From contig NZ_SHKY01000001.1 of NCBI RefSeq assembly GCF_004217545.1, positions 6,510,001 through 6,574,000 of the forward strand: a DNA stretch of 64,000 nt, written 5' to 3'. This DNA comes from Krasilnikovia cinnamomea. GTDB lineage: Bacteria > Actinomycetota > Actinomycetes > Mycobacteriales > Micromonosporaceae. Of the stretch, positions 16,132 through 25,198 are shown piece after piece. The position numbers and the translations under genes are program-made. The notes below the pieces were generated by a model, which did not search any database, was not told the origin of the DNA, and was given only the letters and a program-made list of their open reading frames with translations. Numbering within the stretch: position 1 is the stretch's first letter; every line of letters begins with the position of its first letter.

Positions 16132-16776
16132 TCAGGAAGAGCTGCTGTTACGCGGCATGGCGGGCGCCACCCGGCGGAAGTCGAACGCGTTGTTGTTGGT
16201 GTCCTGGTCGGCCACCCGCAACACGGACTGGTCGGAGAAGTTCGTGGTCTGCGCGGGCGCGGGTGCCGTCTCGGTGCAGATGTTGGTGGCCGAGAAGCCG
16301 ACCGAGTCCACCCGGGCGCCCATCGGGTTCTCGATGTTGGGTGTGCCGCGCAGCAGCACGCCGCCGGTCCGCGCGATGTTGCCGTTGTAGGTCTGGTCGG
16401 GCGGGGTCAGCCGCTCGTAGCCCTGCGCCGCCAGCAGGTAGTACTGGCCGGTCTCGGGCTGCTGCTCCTCGGTGCCGCTCAGGATGGTACCGGCGGGGAC
16501 CGTCGCCAGCAGGATGTGCTGGCCGGAGTTGCTGCAGGCCCAGACGCTGAAGTTGGAGATGTCCATCGACTGCGGGCCCGTGTTGTGCAGTTCGACGAAC
16601 TCGTCGGTGACGCCGCCGGGGCCCTGCGTGGAGACCTGGCTGATCACCATGTTGGACGCCGGCGCGGGGGGCACGAGCGGTGCCGCACTGGCGGGCGACA
16701 CGGTCAGCGCCAGGGCGGCACCCACGGCCAGCGGGAGTGTGCCGAGTGCAGCGATACGCCGGGTGATGAGAGACAC
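16132..16776 (-). CDS. Secreted lamin-tail-domain protein
   Basis: 214 residues. GTG 16776 is preceded by AGGAGGA at ideal spacing and begins a Sec signal peptide (MSLITRRIAALGTLPLAVGA ... SPASAAP). The mature protein starts with a lamin-tail (LTD) beta-sandwich: MVISQVSTQG, DEFVELHNTGPQSMDISNFSV, then PAGTILSG and YYLLAAQGYE. LTD domains in bacterial secreted proteins accompany nucleases or act in adhesion. Here the domain stands nearly alone, with a ~70-residue tail ending PRNSSSS, so no enzymatic activity is evident. Two cysteines (ACSNSG, NICTET) could form a disulfide. Confidence 0.82.
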   Translation of the reverse strand: MSLITRRIAALGTLPLAVGAALALTVSPASAAPLVPPAPASNMVISQVSTQGPGGVTDEFVELHNTGPQSMDISNFSVWACSNSGQHILLATVPAGTILSGTEEQQPETGQYYLLAAQGYERLTPPDQTYNGNIARTGGVLLRGTPNIENPMGARVDSVGFSATNICTETAPAPAQTTNFSDQSVLRVADQDTNNNAFDFRRVAPAMPRNSSSS

Positions 16777-16966
16777 GAGTTCCTCCTGGGGTCGACACTG
16801 TCCGGTACCCGCCGGTGGTGCGGGTCCGGCCTTTCGAGAACAGATCCTGTCCTCGGGTACGGCGCGGAGAAAGAGTCCGTTTTCTGGCCACCCCGGTTTG
16901 TTCGCCCCGCCACGAAACCATCCTGACAATATTGTCATTCACTAATGCTGATTTGAATCGCGGTCG

Positions 16967-17263
16967 TCAATAGCTTCGGCCGGTCGGCACGCCAGCGATC
17001 GTCAGTAGACGCGCCGCCCGGGCCTCGGCGGCCGCCCGGTCCAATTCCTGGCGGGGCAGATCCAGGACCGCGCCGAGCCAGCCCCGCCAATAGGGTCCGG
17101 GCACGCGGCCGCCGCTCTCCCAGCGGCTGACCTGGTCCCGGCTGACCGAGCGATTGCCCGAGGCGGCCGCCAGCGCATCCGCGAGTGCCGTCTGGGTCAT
17201 GGCACGGCGCAACCGGTGCCGCCTGATCAGCCGTCCGATGGGCGGTTCGACATGTCGGGTCAC
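16967..17263 (-). CDS. Small XRE-family helix-turn-helix protein
   Basis: 98 residues. GTG 17263 follows GGAGGA by about 6 nt. The XRE/Cro helix-turn-helix covers residues ~8-65: IGRLIRRHRLRRAMTQTALA then SVSRDQVSRWESG. A short C-terminal segment (DRAAAEARAARLL) follows. There is no sensor domain, so it may act as a DNA-binding partner or autoregulator. It is divergent from a response regulator gene across a 388-bp gap; its targets are unknown. Confidence 0.8.
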   Translation of the reverse strand: MTRHVEPPIGRLIRRHRLRRAMTQTALADALAAASGNRSVSRDQVSRWESGGRVPGPYWRGWLGAVLDLPRQELDRAAAEARAARLLTIAGVPTGRSY

Positions 17264-17651
17264 GGGAGTCCTCCAATAGAGCCGAAACGGGACGTTCCAT
17301 AGTCAACAGCGATGGCAGGGCTGCCACCCGGGCGCGGGACTCCCGGCGCCGCAATGAGCAGGACCTCGGGCGCTGCTGCGTGGCGCCGGGTGTACGAAGG
17401 GCGTGCCGCTAACTACACCTTTAGGGGTAGGCGGTTTTCCTGCCCGGAAGATCGCGGGGCCAATCACTCTTGACAGTCCGAAGGCGTATGTGAAAAGACG
17501 TCAATCGCACCGGGCTATGTGGACAATCACCCCCGGATGTCGGCAGAATCGACGAAGTCAGGCATGTACCGATCGCGGCACGGTCGTCGAGCGAGAAGGA
17601 AGTACAGCCCGGCTGCCAACACCGGATCATGCGCGCCGGGGAAGGCTATCC
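17264..17651. other. 388-bp divergent intergenic region
   Basis: It lies between the XRE gene (minus) and the response regulator gene (plus). No coding frame is convincing. A perfect -35 hexamer TTGACA sits at 17470-17475 but lacks a good -10 at normal spacing. TTTAGGGGTAGG near 17420 and a GGGGAAGG ribosome site just before 17652 are the other visible signals. Confidence 0.55.
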
Positions 17652-18389
17652 GTGGGAGTACGAGGTGTCATGCACGAGCTCGACAGGAACGGGCAGGGTC
17701 TGTTCGTCTCGCCGCGTCCGGGCCGCACCCGGAACGTCGGATCGATCGACATCCTGGTCGCCGGAGACCACGCCCTGCTGCGCGAGGGCCTGGTGGAGCT
17801 GGTCGCGGCCGAGCCCGACTTTCGGGTCGTCGGCCAGGCCGGAAACAGCGTGACCGCCGTCCAGTCGGTGGCCGCCCGGCGCCCCCGGGTCATCCTGCTG
17901 GACGTCAAGATGCCCGACCGGCCCGTCTGCGCCACGGTGCGGCAGATCCAGCGGATCTCGCCACGCACCCGGGTCATCGTGCTGGCCATGGACGACGACC
18001 TGCGGCTGCTGCAGGACGTGCTCGCGGCCGGTGCCCACGCCGTGCTGGTCCGCTCCGCCAGCCGGCAGGAGCTGGTCGGCGTGATCCGCGCGGTGTGCCA
18101 CGAGGCCAACAGCGTGCTGGTGGTCTCCCACCGCAACGCCGCCCAGCTGGCCGTGCCGGTCAGCAATCCGTTGAGCCGCCGCGAGCTGCAGGTGCTGGAG
18201 CTCGCCGCCCAGGCGCTGAGCAACGCGCAGATCGCCACCCGGCTGTGCATCGTCGAGGGCACCGTGAAGCGCCATCTCACCAACGTCTACACCAAGTTGG
18301 GGGCGGTCTCGCGCCTCGACGCGGTCAACAAGGCCAAGGCGGCCCGCCTGTTGCAGCCGTCGTCGCGCACCGGCGCGTTCCTGGGGTAG
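17652..18389 (+). CDS. NarL/LuxR-type response regulator, orphan
   Basis: 245 residues from GTG 17652, which has GGGGAAGG 6 nt upstream; ATG 17670 is an alternative. The receiver domain spans residues ~25-150, starting SIDILVAGDHALLREGLVEL, with the phospho-acceptor in RVILLDVKMPD. The C-terminal LuxR helix-turn-helix reads LSRRELQVLELAAQALSNAQ, then GTVKRHLTNVYTKLG. One of the usual two acidic residues near the start is replaced (AGDH), so phosphorylation may be altered. No sensor kinase is adjacent. The target could be the following PHP gene or distant genes. Confidence 0.88.
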   Translation: MGVRGVMHELDRNGQGLFVSPRPGRTRNVGSIDILVAGDHALLREGLVELVAAEPDFRVVGQAGNSVTAVQSVAARRPRVILLDVKMPDRPVCATVRQIQRISPRTRVIVLAMDDDLRLLQDVLAAGAHAVLVRSASRQELVGVIRAVCHEANSVLVVSHRNAAQLAVPVSNPLSRRELQVLELAAQALSNAQIATRLCIVEGTVKRHLTNVYTKLGAVSRLDAVNKAKAARLLQPSSRTGAFLG

Positions 18390-18461
18390 CTGCCCGGCGG
18401 GCAACCGTTTAACATCGAGTTTCATCAATGTAGCGGCGCGTACGCGGAACGGATCCCGCCC

Positions 18462-19964
18462 ATGCCCACGGACCGTGATGAAACCCGACCGACGGCACCG
18501 CGCCGCGACGTCCTGCGCCTCGGCGCGGCGATCGCGTTCGGCGGCCTGGCCCCGATGGTGCCCGCGCGGACGGCGCGCGCCGACACCGGCGGCCGCCTCG
18601 TGACCACCCGGTTCACCGGGCACTCGCCGGCCGGATTCGACCAGTGGGCGTACGTGCCGTTCGACGTTCCCGCCGGGGTGAACCGCATCTCGGTCAGCCG
18701 GTGGTTCCACCCCTTCGTGCTCGTCCCGGGGCTGCTCCAGAACGTCCTGGACATCGGGATCTTCGGCGCCGCCGGGTGGGGAGCCGGTGCCGAGGCGGGG
18801 TTCCGGGGGTGGTCCGGCGGGGCGCGCGACTCGTTCACCCTCTCCGCCTCCGACGCCACCCCGGGCTATCTCGCGGGTCCCCTCGACCCCGGCACCTGGG
18901 CGGTGGCGCTCGGCCCGATCGTGTGCGACCCGCGCGGCATGGACTGGACGGTCGACGTCACCCTCGAATCCGGCCCGGCCGGTCCGGCGTTCCAGGCGTC
19001 CCCGGCCCCGGCCCGCGCCGAGGGCCGGGGCCCCGCCTGGTACCGCGGCGACATGCACCTGCACACCGTCCACTCCGACGGCCAGCGCACCCCGGACCGG
19101 CTGGCGGCCGACGCGCGCGCCCGTGGCCTGGACTTCTTCGCCTCCACCGAGCACAACACCCGCGCGGCGAACCAGATCTGGGGGCAGCACGCCACCGACG
19201 ACCTGCTGATCATCGGCGGCGAGGAGGTCACCACGCGGCACGGTCACTGGCTCGCCCTCGGCCTGAGCGCCGAATGGGTGGACTGGCGTTACGCGCCCGG
19301 GCAGGGACTGTTCGAGCGGTACGCCGACGCCGTCCGCGCGCTCGGCGGCATCGCCGTCGCCGCGCATCCCCTCACCCCCGGGCCGGGCGCCCTGTGGGAG
19401 TTCGGGTACGACCACGTCGACGGCATCGAGGTCTGGAACGGGCCGTGGACGCTGGACGACGCCGCCGCCGTGCGCATGTGGGACGGTCTGCTGCGGCAGG
19501 GGCGCCGGGTGGCCGCCGTCGGCAACAGCGACGCGCACGGTCCCGGCGACGTCGTGGGGCTGCCGCACACCGTCGTGTACGCGCCGGAGCTGTCGCGCGC
19601 GGCGATCCTGGCCGCCGTGCGCGCGGGTCGCTCGTACCTGGCCGAGTCGGCCGGCGTCACGCTCGACCTGACCGCCGCGGCCGGGGGCCGGGTCGCCGGG
19701 CCGGGCCAGACGTTGGAGACCGGCGCCGGCTCCGTCGAGGTGACGGCCGTCGTGAGTGGAGTGCCCGGCACCACCGTCACCCTGCACACCCGGCACGGTC
19801 AGGTCGCCGCCGGGTACATCGCCGGGACCGGCGCCGGCGTGCTGACCTGGCGCACCCGGGGCGCCCGCGCCGGATTCCTGCGGGCCGAGGTGCACCGACC
19901 GCAGCCCGGTTCGACCACGCTGACCACCATGGTCGCCCTCAGCAATCCGGTCTGGCTCGCGTGA
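18462..19964 (+). CDS. Tat-exported PHP-domain (CehA/McbA-like) phosphoesterase
   Basis: 500 residues. The N-terminus has a twin-arginine signal (RRDVLRLGAAIAFGG) ending near TARA, so the protein is exported folded, probably with metal loaded. A ~150-residue N-terminal beta domain precedes the PHP domain (~195-430), recognised by DMHLHTVHSDG (H199, H201), FFASTEHN, IAVAAHPLTPG and VGNSDAHG, all metal-ligand positions. CehA/McbA relatives hydrolyse phosphoesters or carbamate-like bonds; the substrate is not predictable. A ~70-residue beta domain ends the protein. It is followed at once by the promoter of the etf operon. Confidence 0.85.
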   Translation: MPTDRDETRPTAPRRDVLRLGAAIAFGGLAPMVPARTARADTGGRLVTTRFTGHSPAGFDQWAYVPFDVPAGVNRISVSRWFHPFVLVPGLLQNVLDIGIFGAAGWGAGAEAGFRGWSGGARDSFTLSASDATPGYLAGPLDPGTWAVALGPIVCDPRGMDWTVDVTLESGPAGPAFQASPAPARAEGRGPAWYRGDMHLHTVHSDGQRTPDRLAADARARGLDFFASTEHNTRAANQIWGQHATDDLLIIGGEEVTTRHGHWLALGLSAEWVDWRYAPGQGLFERYADAVRALGGIAVAAHPLTPGPGALWEFGYDHVDGIEVWNGPWTLDDAAAVRMWDGLLRQGRRVAAVGNSDAHGPGDVVGLPHTVVYAPELSRAAILAAVRAGRSYLAESAGVTLDLTAAAGGRVAGPGQTLETGAGSVEVTAVVSGVPGTTVTLHTRHGQVAAGYIAGTGAGVLTWRTRGARAGFLRAEVHRPQPGSTTLTTMVALSNPVWLA

Positions 19965-19972
19965 TCAATTTA

Positions 19973-20000
19973 TTGCGATCAATGCGTACGCCGGTAAACT
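19973..20000 (+). promoter_or_regulatory. Sigma70-type promoter of the etf operon
   Basis: TTGCGA (19973-19978), a 16-bp spacer and TAAACT (19995-20000) form a good primary-sigma promoter in a locally AT-rich stretch. The etfB ATG is 43 bp past the -10, leaving room for the GGAGG site at 20029-20033. Confidence 0.65.
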
Positions 20001-20042
20001 CGCGACAGCGTCGTGCTCTTGATCGGGCGGAGGCCGGCACTG

Positions 20043-20813
20043 ATGCGGATCGTGGTTCTGGTCAAACACGTCCCCTGGACGACACGCGACATGAGCTTCG
20101 GCGCCGATCACCTGCTGGACCGCACCGCGCGGCGCGGCCAGCTCGACGAGATCGACGAGTACGCCGTCGACCAGGCGGTGCGCATCGCGCGGCGGCGGCG
20201 CGACGTACAGATCACCGCCGTGACGATGGGTCCGGCCCCGGCCGTCGAGGCGCTGCGCAAGGCGTTGATTCTCGGCGCCGACGAGGCGGTCCACGTCGTT
20301 GACGGCCGGCTGCGCGGCAGCGACGCGCTCACCACCGCGCGGGTGCTGACGGCCGCCGTGCGCCGGCTCGGGTTCGACCTCGTGCTGTCCGGCGCGGCCT
20401 CCTCGGACGCCGGTGCGGCCGCCGTGCCCGCCATGGTCGCCGAGCTGCTCGGCATCCCGGTGCTCTGCTTCGCCGACCTGCTGCGGGTCCGCGAACACCG
20501 GGTCGAGATCGGCCGCGACGACGGCGCCGGGCTGCGGGCGTACGTGGCCGCGCTGCCCGCCGTGGTCTCCGTGACCGAGCGCTGCGGCGAGCCACGGCTG
20601 CCGTCGCTGGCGGCCACTCTGGACGCCCACCACAAACTGGTCCGCACCTGGTCACTGGCCGACCTCGGCATCGCCGAACGCGGCGCCGACGGCACCGTCG
20701 TCCGGGCCGTCCGGGCGCAGCCGGGCGGCACGGCGCACCTCGTGCCCGGCGACGAGCCCACGGTCGCGGCCATCCGGCTGGCGGACTTCCTGGCGGTACA
20801 CCAGTTCCTGTAG
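20043..20813 (+). CDS. etfB: Electron transfer flavoprotein beta subunit
   Basis: 256 residues from ATG 20043 (GGAGG 9 nt upstream). The ETF/FixA fold is clear: MRIVVLVKHVPWT start, DEIDEYAVDQAVRI, ALILGADEAVHV and the AMP-site region LVLSGAASSDAGAAAVPAMV. With the alpha subunit it forms the heterodimer that takes electrons from acyl-CoA dehydrogenases. It opens the etfB-etfA-etfD operon; etfA begins 46 bp downstream and etfD supplies the membrane exit route. The arrangement points to fatty-acid or amino-acid beta-oxidation rather than nitrogen fixation. Confidence 0.93.
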   Translation: MRIVVLVKHVPWTTRDMSFGADHLLDRTARRGQLDEIDEYAVDQAVRIARRRRDVQITAVTMGPAPAVEALRKALILGADEAVHVVDGRLRGSDALTTARVLTAAVRRLGFDLVLSGAASSDAGAAAVPAMVAELLGIPVLCFADLLRVREHRVEIGRDDGAGLRAYVAALPAVVSVTERCGEPRLPSLAATLDAHHKLVRTWSLADLGIAERGADGTVVRAVRAQPGGTAHLVPGDEPTVAAIRLADFLAVHQFL

Positions 20814-20859
20814 CCGCCGCTTGCGGTAGCCACCGCGCGCAACCCGTGAGGAGGGGCCG

Positions 20860-21822
20860 ATGGGATCGGTGCTGGTGCTGGCGGAGCACACCGCGAGCGA
20901 CCGCGCCACGTGCGCGCTGCTGACCCTCGCCCGCCGGCTCGGCCCGCCCACGGTGGTGCTGTGCGGTCCCGCCGACCCGGCCGCGGTGGCGATGCTGGGC
21001 CGCTTCGGCGCCATCCGGATCGCCACCGTCACCCGCACCGAACTCGACGAGCACCCCGCCGCCGCCCGGGTCGCACTGCTGGCCCAGCTCGTCCGCCGGA
21101 CGGCGCCCGCCGCCGTCCTGGTCGCCTCGCACCGGCTCGGTCAGGAGGTCGCCGCGCGGCTGACCGCGCGGCTCGGCTCCGGGCTCATCACCGACGCCGT
21201 CGACCTGCGGATGGGTGCCGACGGGCCGGTCGCGGTGCAGTCGGTGCTGCTCGGCGCGTACCGCGTGGAGTCCAGCGTGACCCGGGGCACGCCGGTGTTC
21301 ACCGTACGGACCGACGCGGTCGTGCCGGTGCCGGCGCCGGTGGAGCCGGTGGTCGAGCGGGTCGAGATCCGCTTCCCGCCCGAGGTCCGTGCCGTACGCC
21401 GCAGCACCCGGCGGCCGGGCGGTGCCGGGCTGCGGCCGGAGCTGGCCACGGCGGCGATCGTCGTCGCGGGCGGCCGGGGCCTGGGCTCGCAGCAGTCGTT
21501 CGGCCTGGTCGGCGCGCTGGCCGAGGCGCTGCGGGGCACCGTCGGCGGGTCGCACACCGCGACCGAGCTCGGCTGGTGCCCACGGCGCCAGCAGATCGAC
21601 CAGCTGGGCACGATCGTCCATCCCCGCCTGTACCTGGCACTCGGCATCTCGGGCTCGGTCCGGCACCGGGCCGCCATGCAGCACGCGGAGAAGATCGTGG
21701 CGATCGACCGGAACCCGGCCGCCCCCATCTTCGACCTGGCCGACCTCGGCGTGGTGGGCGACGTGCACCGGGTGGTGCCCGAGCTGCTGGCCGAGATCGC
21801 ACGACGCAAGGCCACCCGGTGA
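20860..21822 (+). CDS. etfA: Electron transfer flavoprotein alpha subunit
   Basis: 320 residues; ATG 20860 follows GAGGAGGGG. The N-terminal domain (~1-185) starts SVLVLAEHTASDR. The C-terminal FAD-binding domain carries AAIVVAGGRGLGS, GGSHTATELGW, QIDQLGTIVHPRLYLALGIS and KIVAIDRNPAAPIFDLADLG, the canonical ETF-alpha signature. FAD bound here receives electrons from dehydrogenases and passes them to the EtfD-type membrane protein encoded 22 bp downstream. The length is normal for the family and nothing appears missing. Confidence 0.94.
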   Translation: MGSVLVLAEHTASDRATCALLTLARRLGPPTVVLCGPADPAAVAMLGRFGAIRIATVTRTELDEHPAAARVALLAQLVRRTAPAAVLVASHRLGQEVAARLTARLGSGLITDAVDLRMGADGPVAVQSVLLGAYRVESSVTRGTPVFTVRTDAVVPVPAPVEPVVERVEIRFPPEVRAVRRSTRRPGGAGLRPELATAAIVVAGGRGLGSQQSFGLVGALAEALRGTVGGSHTATELGWCPRRQQIDQLGTIVHPRLYLALGISGSVRHRAAMQHAEKIVAIDRNPAAPIFDLADLGVVGDVHRVVPELLAEIARRKATR

Positions 21823-21844
21823 TCAGCCACAGCGAGGAGACGAC

Positions 21845-23965
21845 GTGACGGTACGACTGGTGCTCGGGCTGACGCTGACCGCGGTCGCGTTCGTGCTGGC
21901 CGGGCGGCGGATCCTCACCCTGTACCGGCTGGCCCGCTCCGGGCAGCCGGCCGAACCCGACCGCACCAGCGACCTCGGCACGCGCGGATGGGCGATCGTG
22001 ACCGAGGTGCTGGGCCAGCGCAAGCTGCTGAAGTGGAGCGTGCCCGGCCTCGCGCACTTCGCGGTGTTCTGGGGATTCGTGATCCTGGGCGCGACGATCG
22101 TGGAGGGCTACGGCGCGCTGTTCGACCCGGACTTCCACATTCCGATCATCGGCACGCAGCCCTGGCTCGGCTTCCTCGAAGACCTCTTCACCGTGGCCGT
22201 ACTCGTGTCGCTGGTCGTGTTCGCGGGGATCCGGCTGCGGCACCGCCCACAGCGGGAGGGGCGGCGGTCGCGGTTCTTCGGGTCCCACCTGGGCGCGGCG
22301 TGGCTCGTCCTGTTCATGATCTTCAACGTGATGTGGACGCTGCTGCTCTACCGAGGCGCGCAGGTCAACACCGGCAACTTCCCGTTCCCGCAGGGGGCGT
22401 TCGCGTCGGAGGCGGTCGGGCGGCTGCTGGCACCGGCCGGTGAGGCGGCCAACGAGGTACTGGAGACGGTCGGCATCCTCCTCTCGCTCGGCGCCGTGCT
22501 GGCGTTCCTCGTGATCGTCGTGCACTCCAAGCACCTGCACATCGGGCTCGCGCCGCTCAACGTGCTGTTCTCCCGGCGACCGCGCGGGCTGGGCCCGCTG
22601 CTGCCGGTGTACTCCGGCGGCAAGCCGGTCGACTTCGAGGACCCCGACGAGGACGACAAGATCGGCCGGGGCGCGATCGAGGACTTCACCTGGAAGGGCA
22701 TGCTGGACTTCGGCTCCTGCACCGAGTGCGGCCGCTGCCAGTCCCAGTGCCCGGCCTGGCACACCGACAAGCCGCTGAACCCCAAGCTGGTCATCATGAG
22801 CCTGCGCGATCACGCGCTGGACAAGGCGCCGTACCTGCTGGCCTCCTCGGACGCCGAGCGCGCGAAGCTGCCCGATACCGTCCGGGCGGAGGCGGAGCGG
22901 CCGCTGGTCGCGCCGGTGGCCGACGGCGGCGTCATCGACCCCGACGTGTTGTGGTCCTGCGTGACCTGCGGCGCCTGCGTCGAACAGTGCCCGGTCGACA
23001 TCGAACACGTCGACCACATCGTCGACATGCGGCGCTACCAGGTGCTCATCGAGTCGCAGTTCCCCAAGGAGGCCAACGTCCTGCTGCGCAACCTCGAACG
23101 GGCCGGCGACCCGTGGGGCCGGGGCGCGAACGCCCGGCTGGAGTGGACGGCCGGGCTGCCCTTCGAGGTACGCGTCTTCGGCGCCAGCGGCGAGCAGCGG
23201 CTCCCGGACGACGTCGAGTACCTGTTCTGGGTGGGCTGCGCGGGCGCGCTGGACGAGAACGCCAAACGCACCACCCGCGCGGTCGCCGAACTGCTGCACG
23301 AGGCCGGTGTCGAGTTCATGGTGCTCGGCGACGGCGAGACGTGTACGGGCGACTCCGCCCGCCGCCTCGGCCAGGAACTGCTGTTCCAGGAGCTGGCCCG
23401 GCAGAACGTGGACACGCTGAACACCGTCGGGGCACGCAAGATCGTGGTGACGTGCGCGCACTGCTTCAACGCGATCGGCAACGAGTACGCCCAGCTCGGC
23501 GGCGACTTCGAGGTGGTGCACCACACGCAGCTGCTGTCCCGGCTGGTGGCGGACGGGCGGCTGCGCCCCGCGCACCCCGTCGACACCGCGGTCACCTACC
23601 ACGACCCGTGCTACCTCGGGCGGCACAACCGGGTCTTCGAACCGCCCCGCGACGTGCTGGGCAGCGTGCCGGGACTGCGGTTCACCGAGATGGAACGCAG
23701 CCGCGAGACGTCGTTCTGCTGCGGTGCGGGCGGGGCCCGGATGTGGATGGAGGAGCCGCTGGGCACCCGGATCAACGAGACCCGCACCGACCAGGCGCTG
23801 GAGACCGGCGCCAGCGTGGTCGCGGCGGCCTGCCCGTTCTGCATCAGCATGCTCACCGACGGCGTCGCCACCCGCAAACAGCAGGGCAGGGCGGCCGACG
23901 AGGTACGGGTCAGCGACGTGTCCGAACTGCTGCTGCGCTCGGTACGCGGCGACGGGAGATCATGA
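21845..23965 (+). CDS. etfD: EtfD-type membrane Fe-S oxidoreductase
   Basis: 706 residues from GTG 21845 (GAGGAGACGAC upstream). The N-terminal ~260 residues contain about five membrane helices resembling a nitrate reductase gamma-like haem b region. Two 4Fe-4S motifs follow, CTECGRCQSQCP (~292) and CVTCGACVEQCP (~373). Two CCG-type domains complete the protein (VGCAGALDEN, VTCAHCFNA, then YHDPCYLGRHN and FCCGAGGARMW). This is the layout of mycobacterial EtfD (Rv0338c), which accepts electrons from EtfBA and reduces the quinone pool during beta-oxidation. The stop overlaps the convergent neighbour by 6 bp. Confidence 0.9.
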   Translation: MTVRLVLGLTLTAVAFVLAGRRILTLYRLARSGQPAEPDRTSDLGTRGWAIVTEVLGQRKLLKWSVPGLAHFAVFWGFVILGATIVEGYGALFDPDFHIPIIGTQPWLGFLEDLFTVAVLVSLVVFAGIRLRHRPQREGRRSRFFGSHLGAAWLVLFMIFNVMWTLLLYRGAQVNTGNFPFPQGAFASEAVGRLLAPAGEAANEVLETVGILLSLGAVLAFLVIVVHSKHLHIGLAPLNVLFSRRPRGLGPLLPVYSGGKPVDFEDPDEDDKIGRGAIEDFTWKGMLDFGSCTECGRCQSQCPAWHTDKPLNPKLVIMSLRDHALDKAPYLLASSDAERAKLPDTVRAEAERPLVAPVADGGVIDPDVLWSCVTCGACVEQCPVDIEHVDHIVDMRRYQVLIESQFPKEANVLLRNLERAGDPWGRGANARLEWTAGLPFEVRVFGASGEQRLPDDVEYLFWVGCAGALDENAKRTTRAVAELLHEAGVEFMVLGDGETCTGDSARRLGQELLFQELARQNVDTLNTVGARKIVVTCAHCFNAIGNEYAQLGGDFEVVHHTQLLSRLVADGRLRPAHPVDTAVTYHDPCYLGRHNRVFEPPRDVLGSVPGLRFTEMERSRETSFCCGAGGARMWMEEPLGTRINETRTDQALETGASVVAAACPFCISMLTDGVATRKQQGRAADEVRVSDVSELLLRSVRGDGRS

Positions 23966-25198
23966 GCCGTCGTGCAGGCGCACCGCCAGGGCGGCCGGCA
24001 GGGGGCCCGCGACCACCTGGGTGACGGCGCCGGTGCGCAGGTCCCAGGCGATCACGCCCTCCTTGTCGGTCTGTGCGAGGACGGTGTCCCGGTCGATCCA
24101 GTCGAGCGCACGGCAGCACCCCTTGTACCGGTCCCGGCCGAGGTCCAGCATCCGCTCGACCACGCCGGTGCGGGTGTTCACCACCGCCAGCATCTCGACC
24201 CCGTGGTAGGTGCCGCTGATGCCCCACCCGGCCCGCACGACCCGCTCGGCGCCGTCGCCGATGGCGGGGCCGTTCCAGCCCAGCACCCCGTGCTGCGGGC
24301 CCAGCCCGGTGTCGTCGACCGGCACGTCGCTGACCGGTTCCGCCCTGCCCGGCGGCCACTGCCTGACGCTGAGCCGGGCCCGCTGGCCTTCCCTGGCCTC
24401 TTCGGTCAACTCGGTCACCGGCGCGCCTTCGCTCGCCGGCCAGGCGCTGTCGCCGACCGACAGTCCGGTGGTGGTGGCCGTGGCGGTGCCCGCGGCCCAG
24501 TCGACGGCGACCGCGCCCGGACCGCCCTGGCCCACCAGCACGGTCCGGTTGCCCCACCACAGCACCTGCTCGTTGAAGCCGGGCACCGCGATGCGATGGG
24601 CCTTCGCCGTGGTCAGGTCGACGACCACCAGCGAGCCGGGTTGGGGCAGGGCGATCCGGCGCCGGTCCGGTGACAGGGCGGAGCCGGTCAGCGGGATGCC
24701 ATGGTTGCCATGCGCGTCGCTGGCGAGGACCAGGTCGACCACGTCCACGCGGACCCAGGTGCCGTCGGTGCCGAGGGCGTACACCGGCTGCACGGCGCTG
24801 CTGCCCTCCGGCCCGTACGGCTGCACCACCGCGACCGCCCGGTCGAGGGGATGCTCGGACAGCTTGCGCGCGTCCGGCGGGGCCATGCCGGTGCTGTTGG
24901 CCGGCAGCGGGGCGATCGCACGGCGCGGCAGTGTGCCGGGCATGGGGTGGGCCACCGGCCGCTGCGCCGGCGTCGTCGCGGTCGTCGGTGGGTTCGGCAG
25001 GTCGCGGCCGCCGAGCGGCAGCACCGTCGCGGCCGTGACCGCCAGGACGGCCACGGCCGCGCTCGCGCAGACCGTCGCGTACCGGCGGCGGCGCACCCGG
25101 CGGGCCTGCGCCCAGGCGGCCTCGGCGAGCGACGGCGCCGCGATCGGTGCCGCGGTCTCCTGCAACAGTTCCGCCAGCCGGTTCTCTCCCATCGTCAC
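23960..25198 (-). CDS. Membrane-anchored protein coupled to the SigE-family sigma factor
   Basis: 412 residues from GTG 25198, which overlaps the sigma stop (GTGA); ATG 25192 with GGGAG upstream is an alternative. The N-terminal ~45 residues are cytoplasmic and Arg-rich (ARRVRRRRY), one membrane helix spans ~46-65, and ~340 residues lie outside. The outer region has repeating beta-strand elements (VYALGTDGTWVRVD, RIALPQPGSLVVVDL, VIAWDLRTGAVTQV), like a beta-propeller. Its place behind a sigma gene suggests a sensor or anti-sigma role, but no recognised anti-sigma (zinc-binding) motif is present. Function is inferred from context only. Confidence 0.7.
   Translation of the reverse strand: MTMGENRLAELLQETAAPIAAPSLAEAAWAQARRVRRRRYATVCASAAVAVLAVTAATVLPLGGRDLPNPPTTATTPAQRPVAHPMPGTLPRRAIAPLPANSTGMAPPDARKLSEHPLDRAVAVVQPYGPEGSSAVQPVYALGTDGTWVRVDVVDLVLASDAHGNHGIPLTGSALSPDRRRIALPQPGSLVVVDLTTAKAHRIAVPGFNEQVLWWGNRTVLVGQGGPGAVAVDWAAGTATATTTGLSVGDSAWPASEGAPVTELTEEAREGQRARLSVRQWPPGRAEPVSDVPVDDTGLGPQHGVLGWNGPAIGDGAERVVRAGWGISGTYHGVEMLAVVNTRTGVVERMLDLGRDRYKGCCRALDWIDRDTVLAQTDKEGVIAWDLRTGAVTQVVAGPLPAALAVRLHDGS

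Noticed and set aside
17470-17475. TTGACA as the promoter of the response regulator
   Set aside because: No acceptable -10 hexamer lies 15-19 bp downstream, so a promoter is not called.
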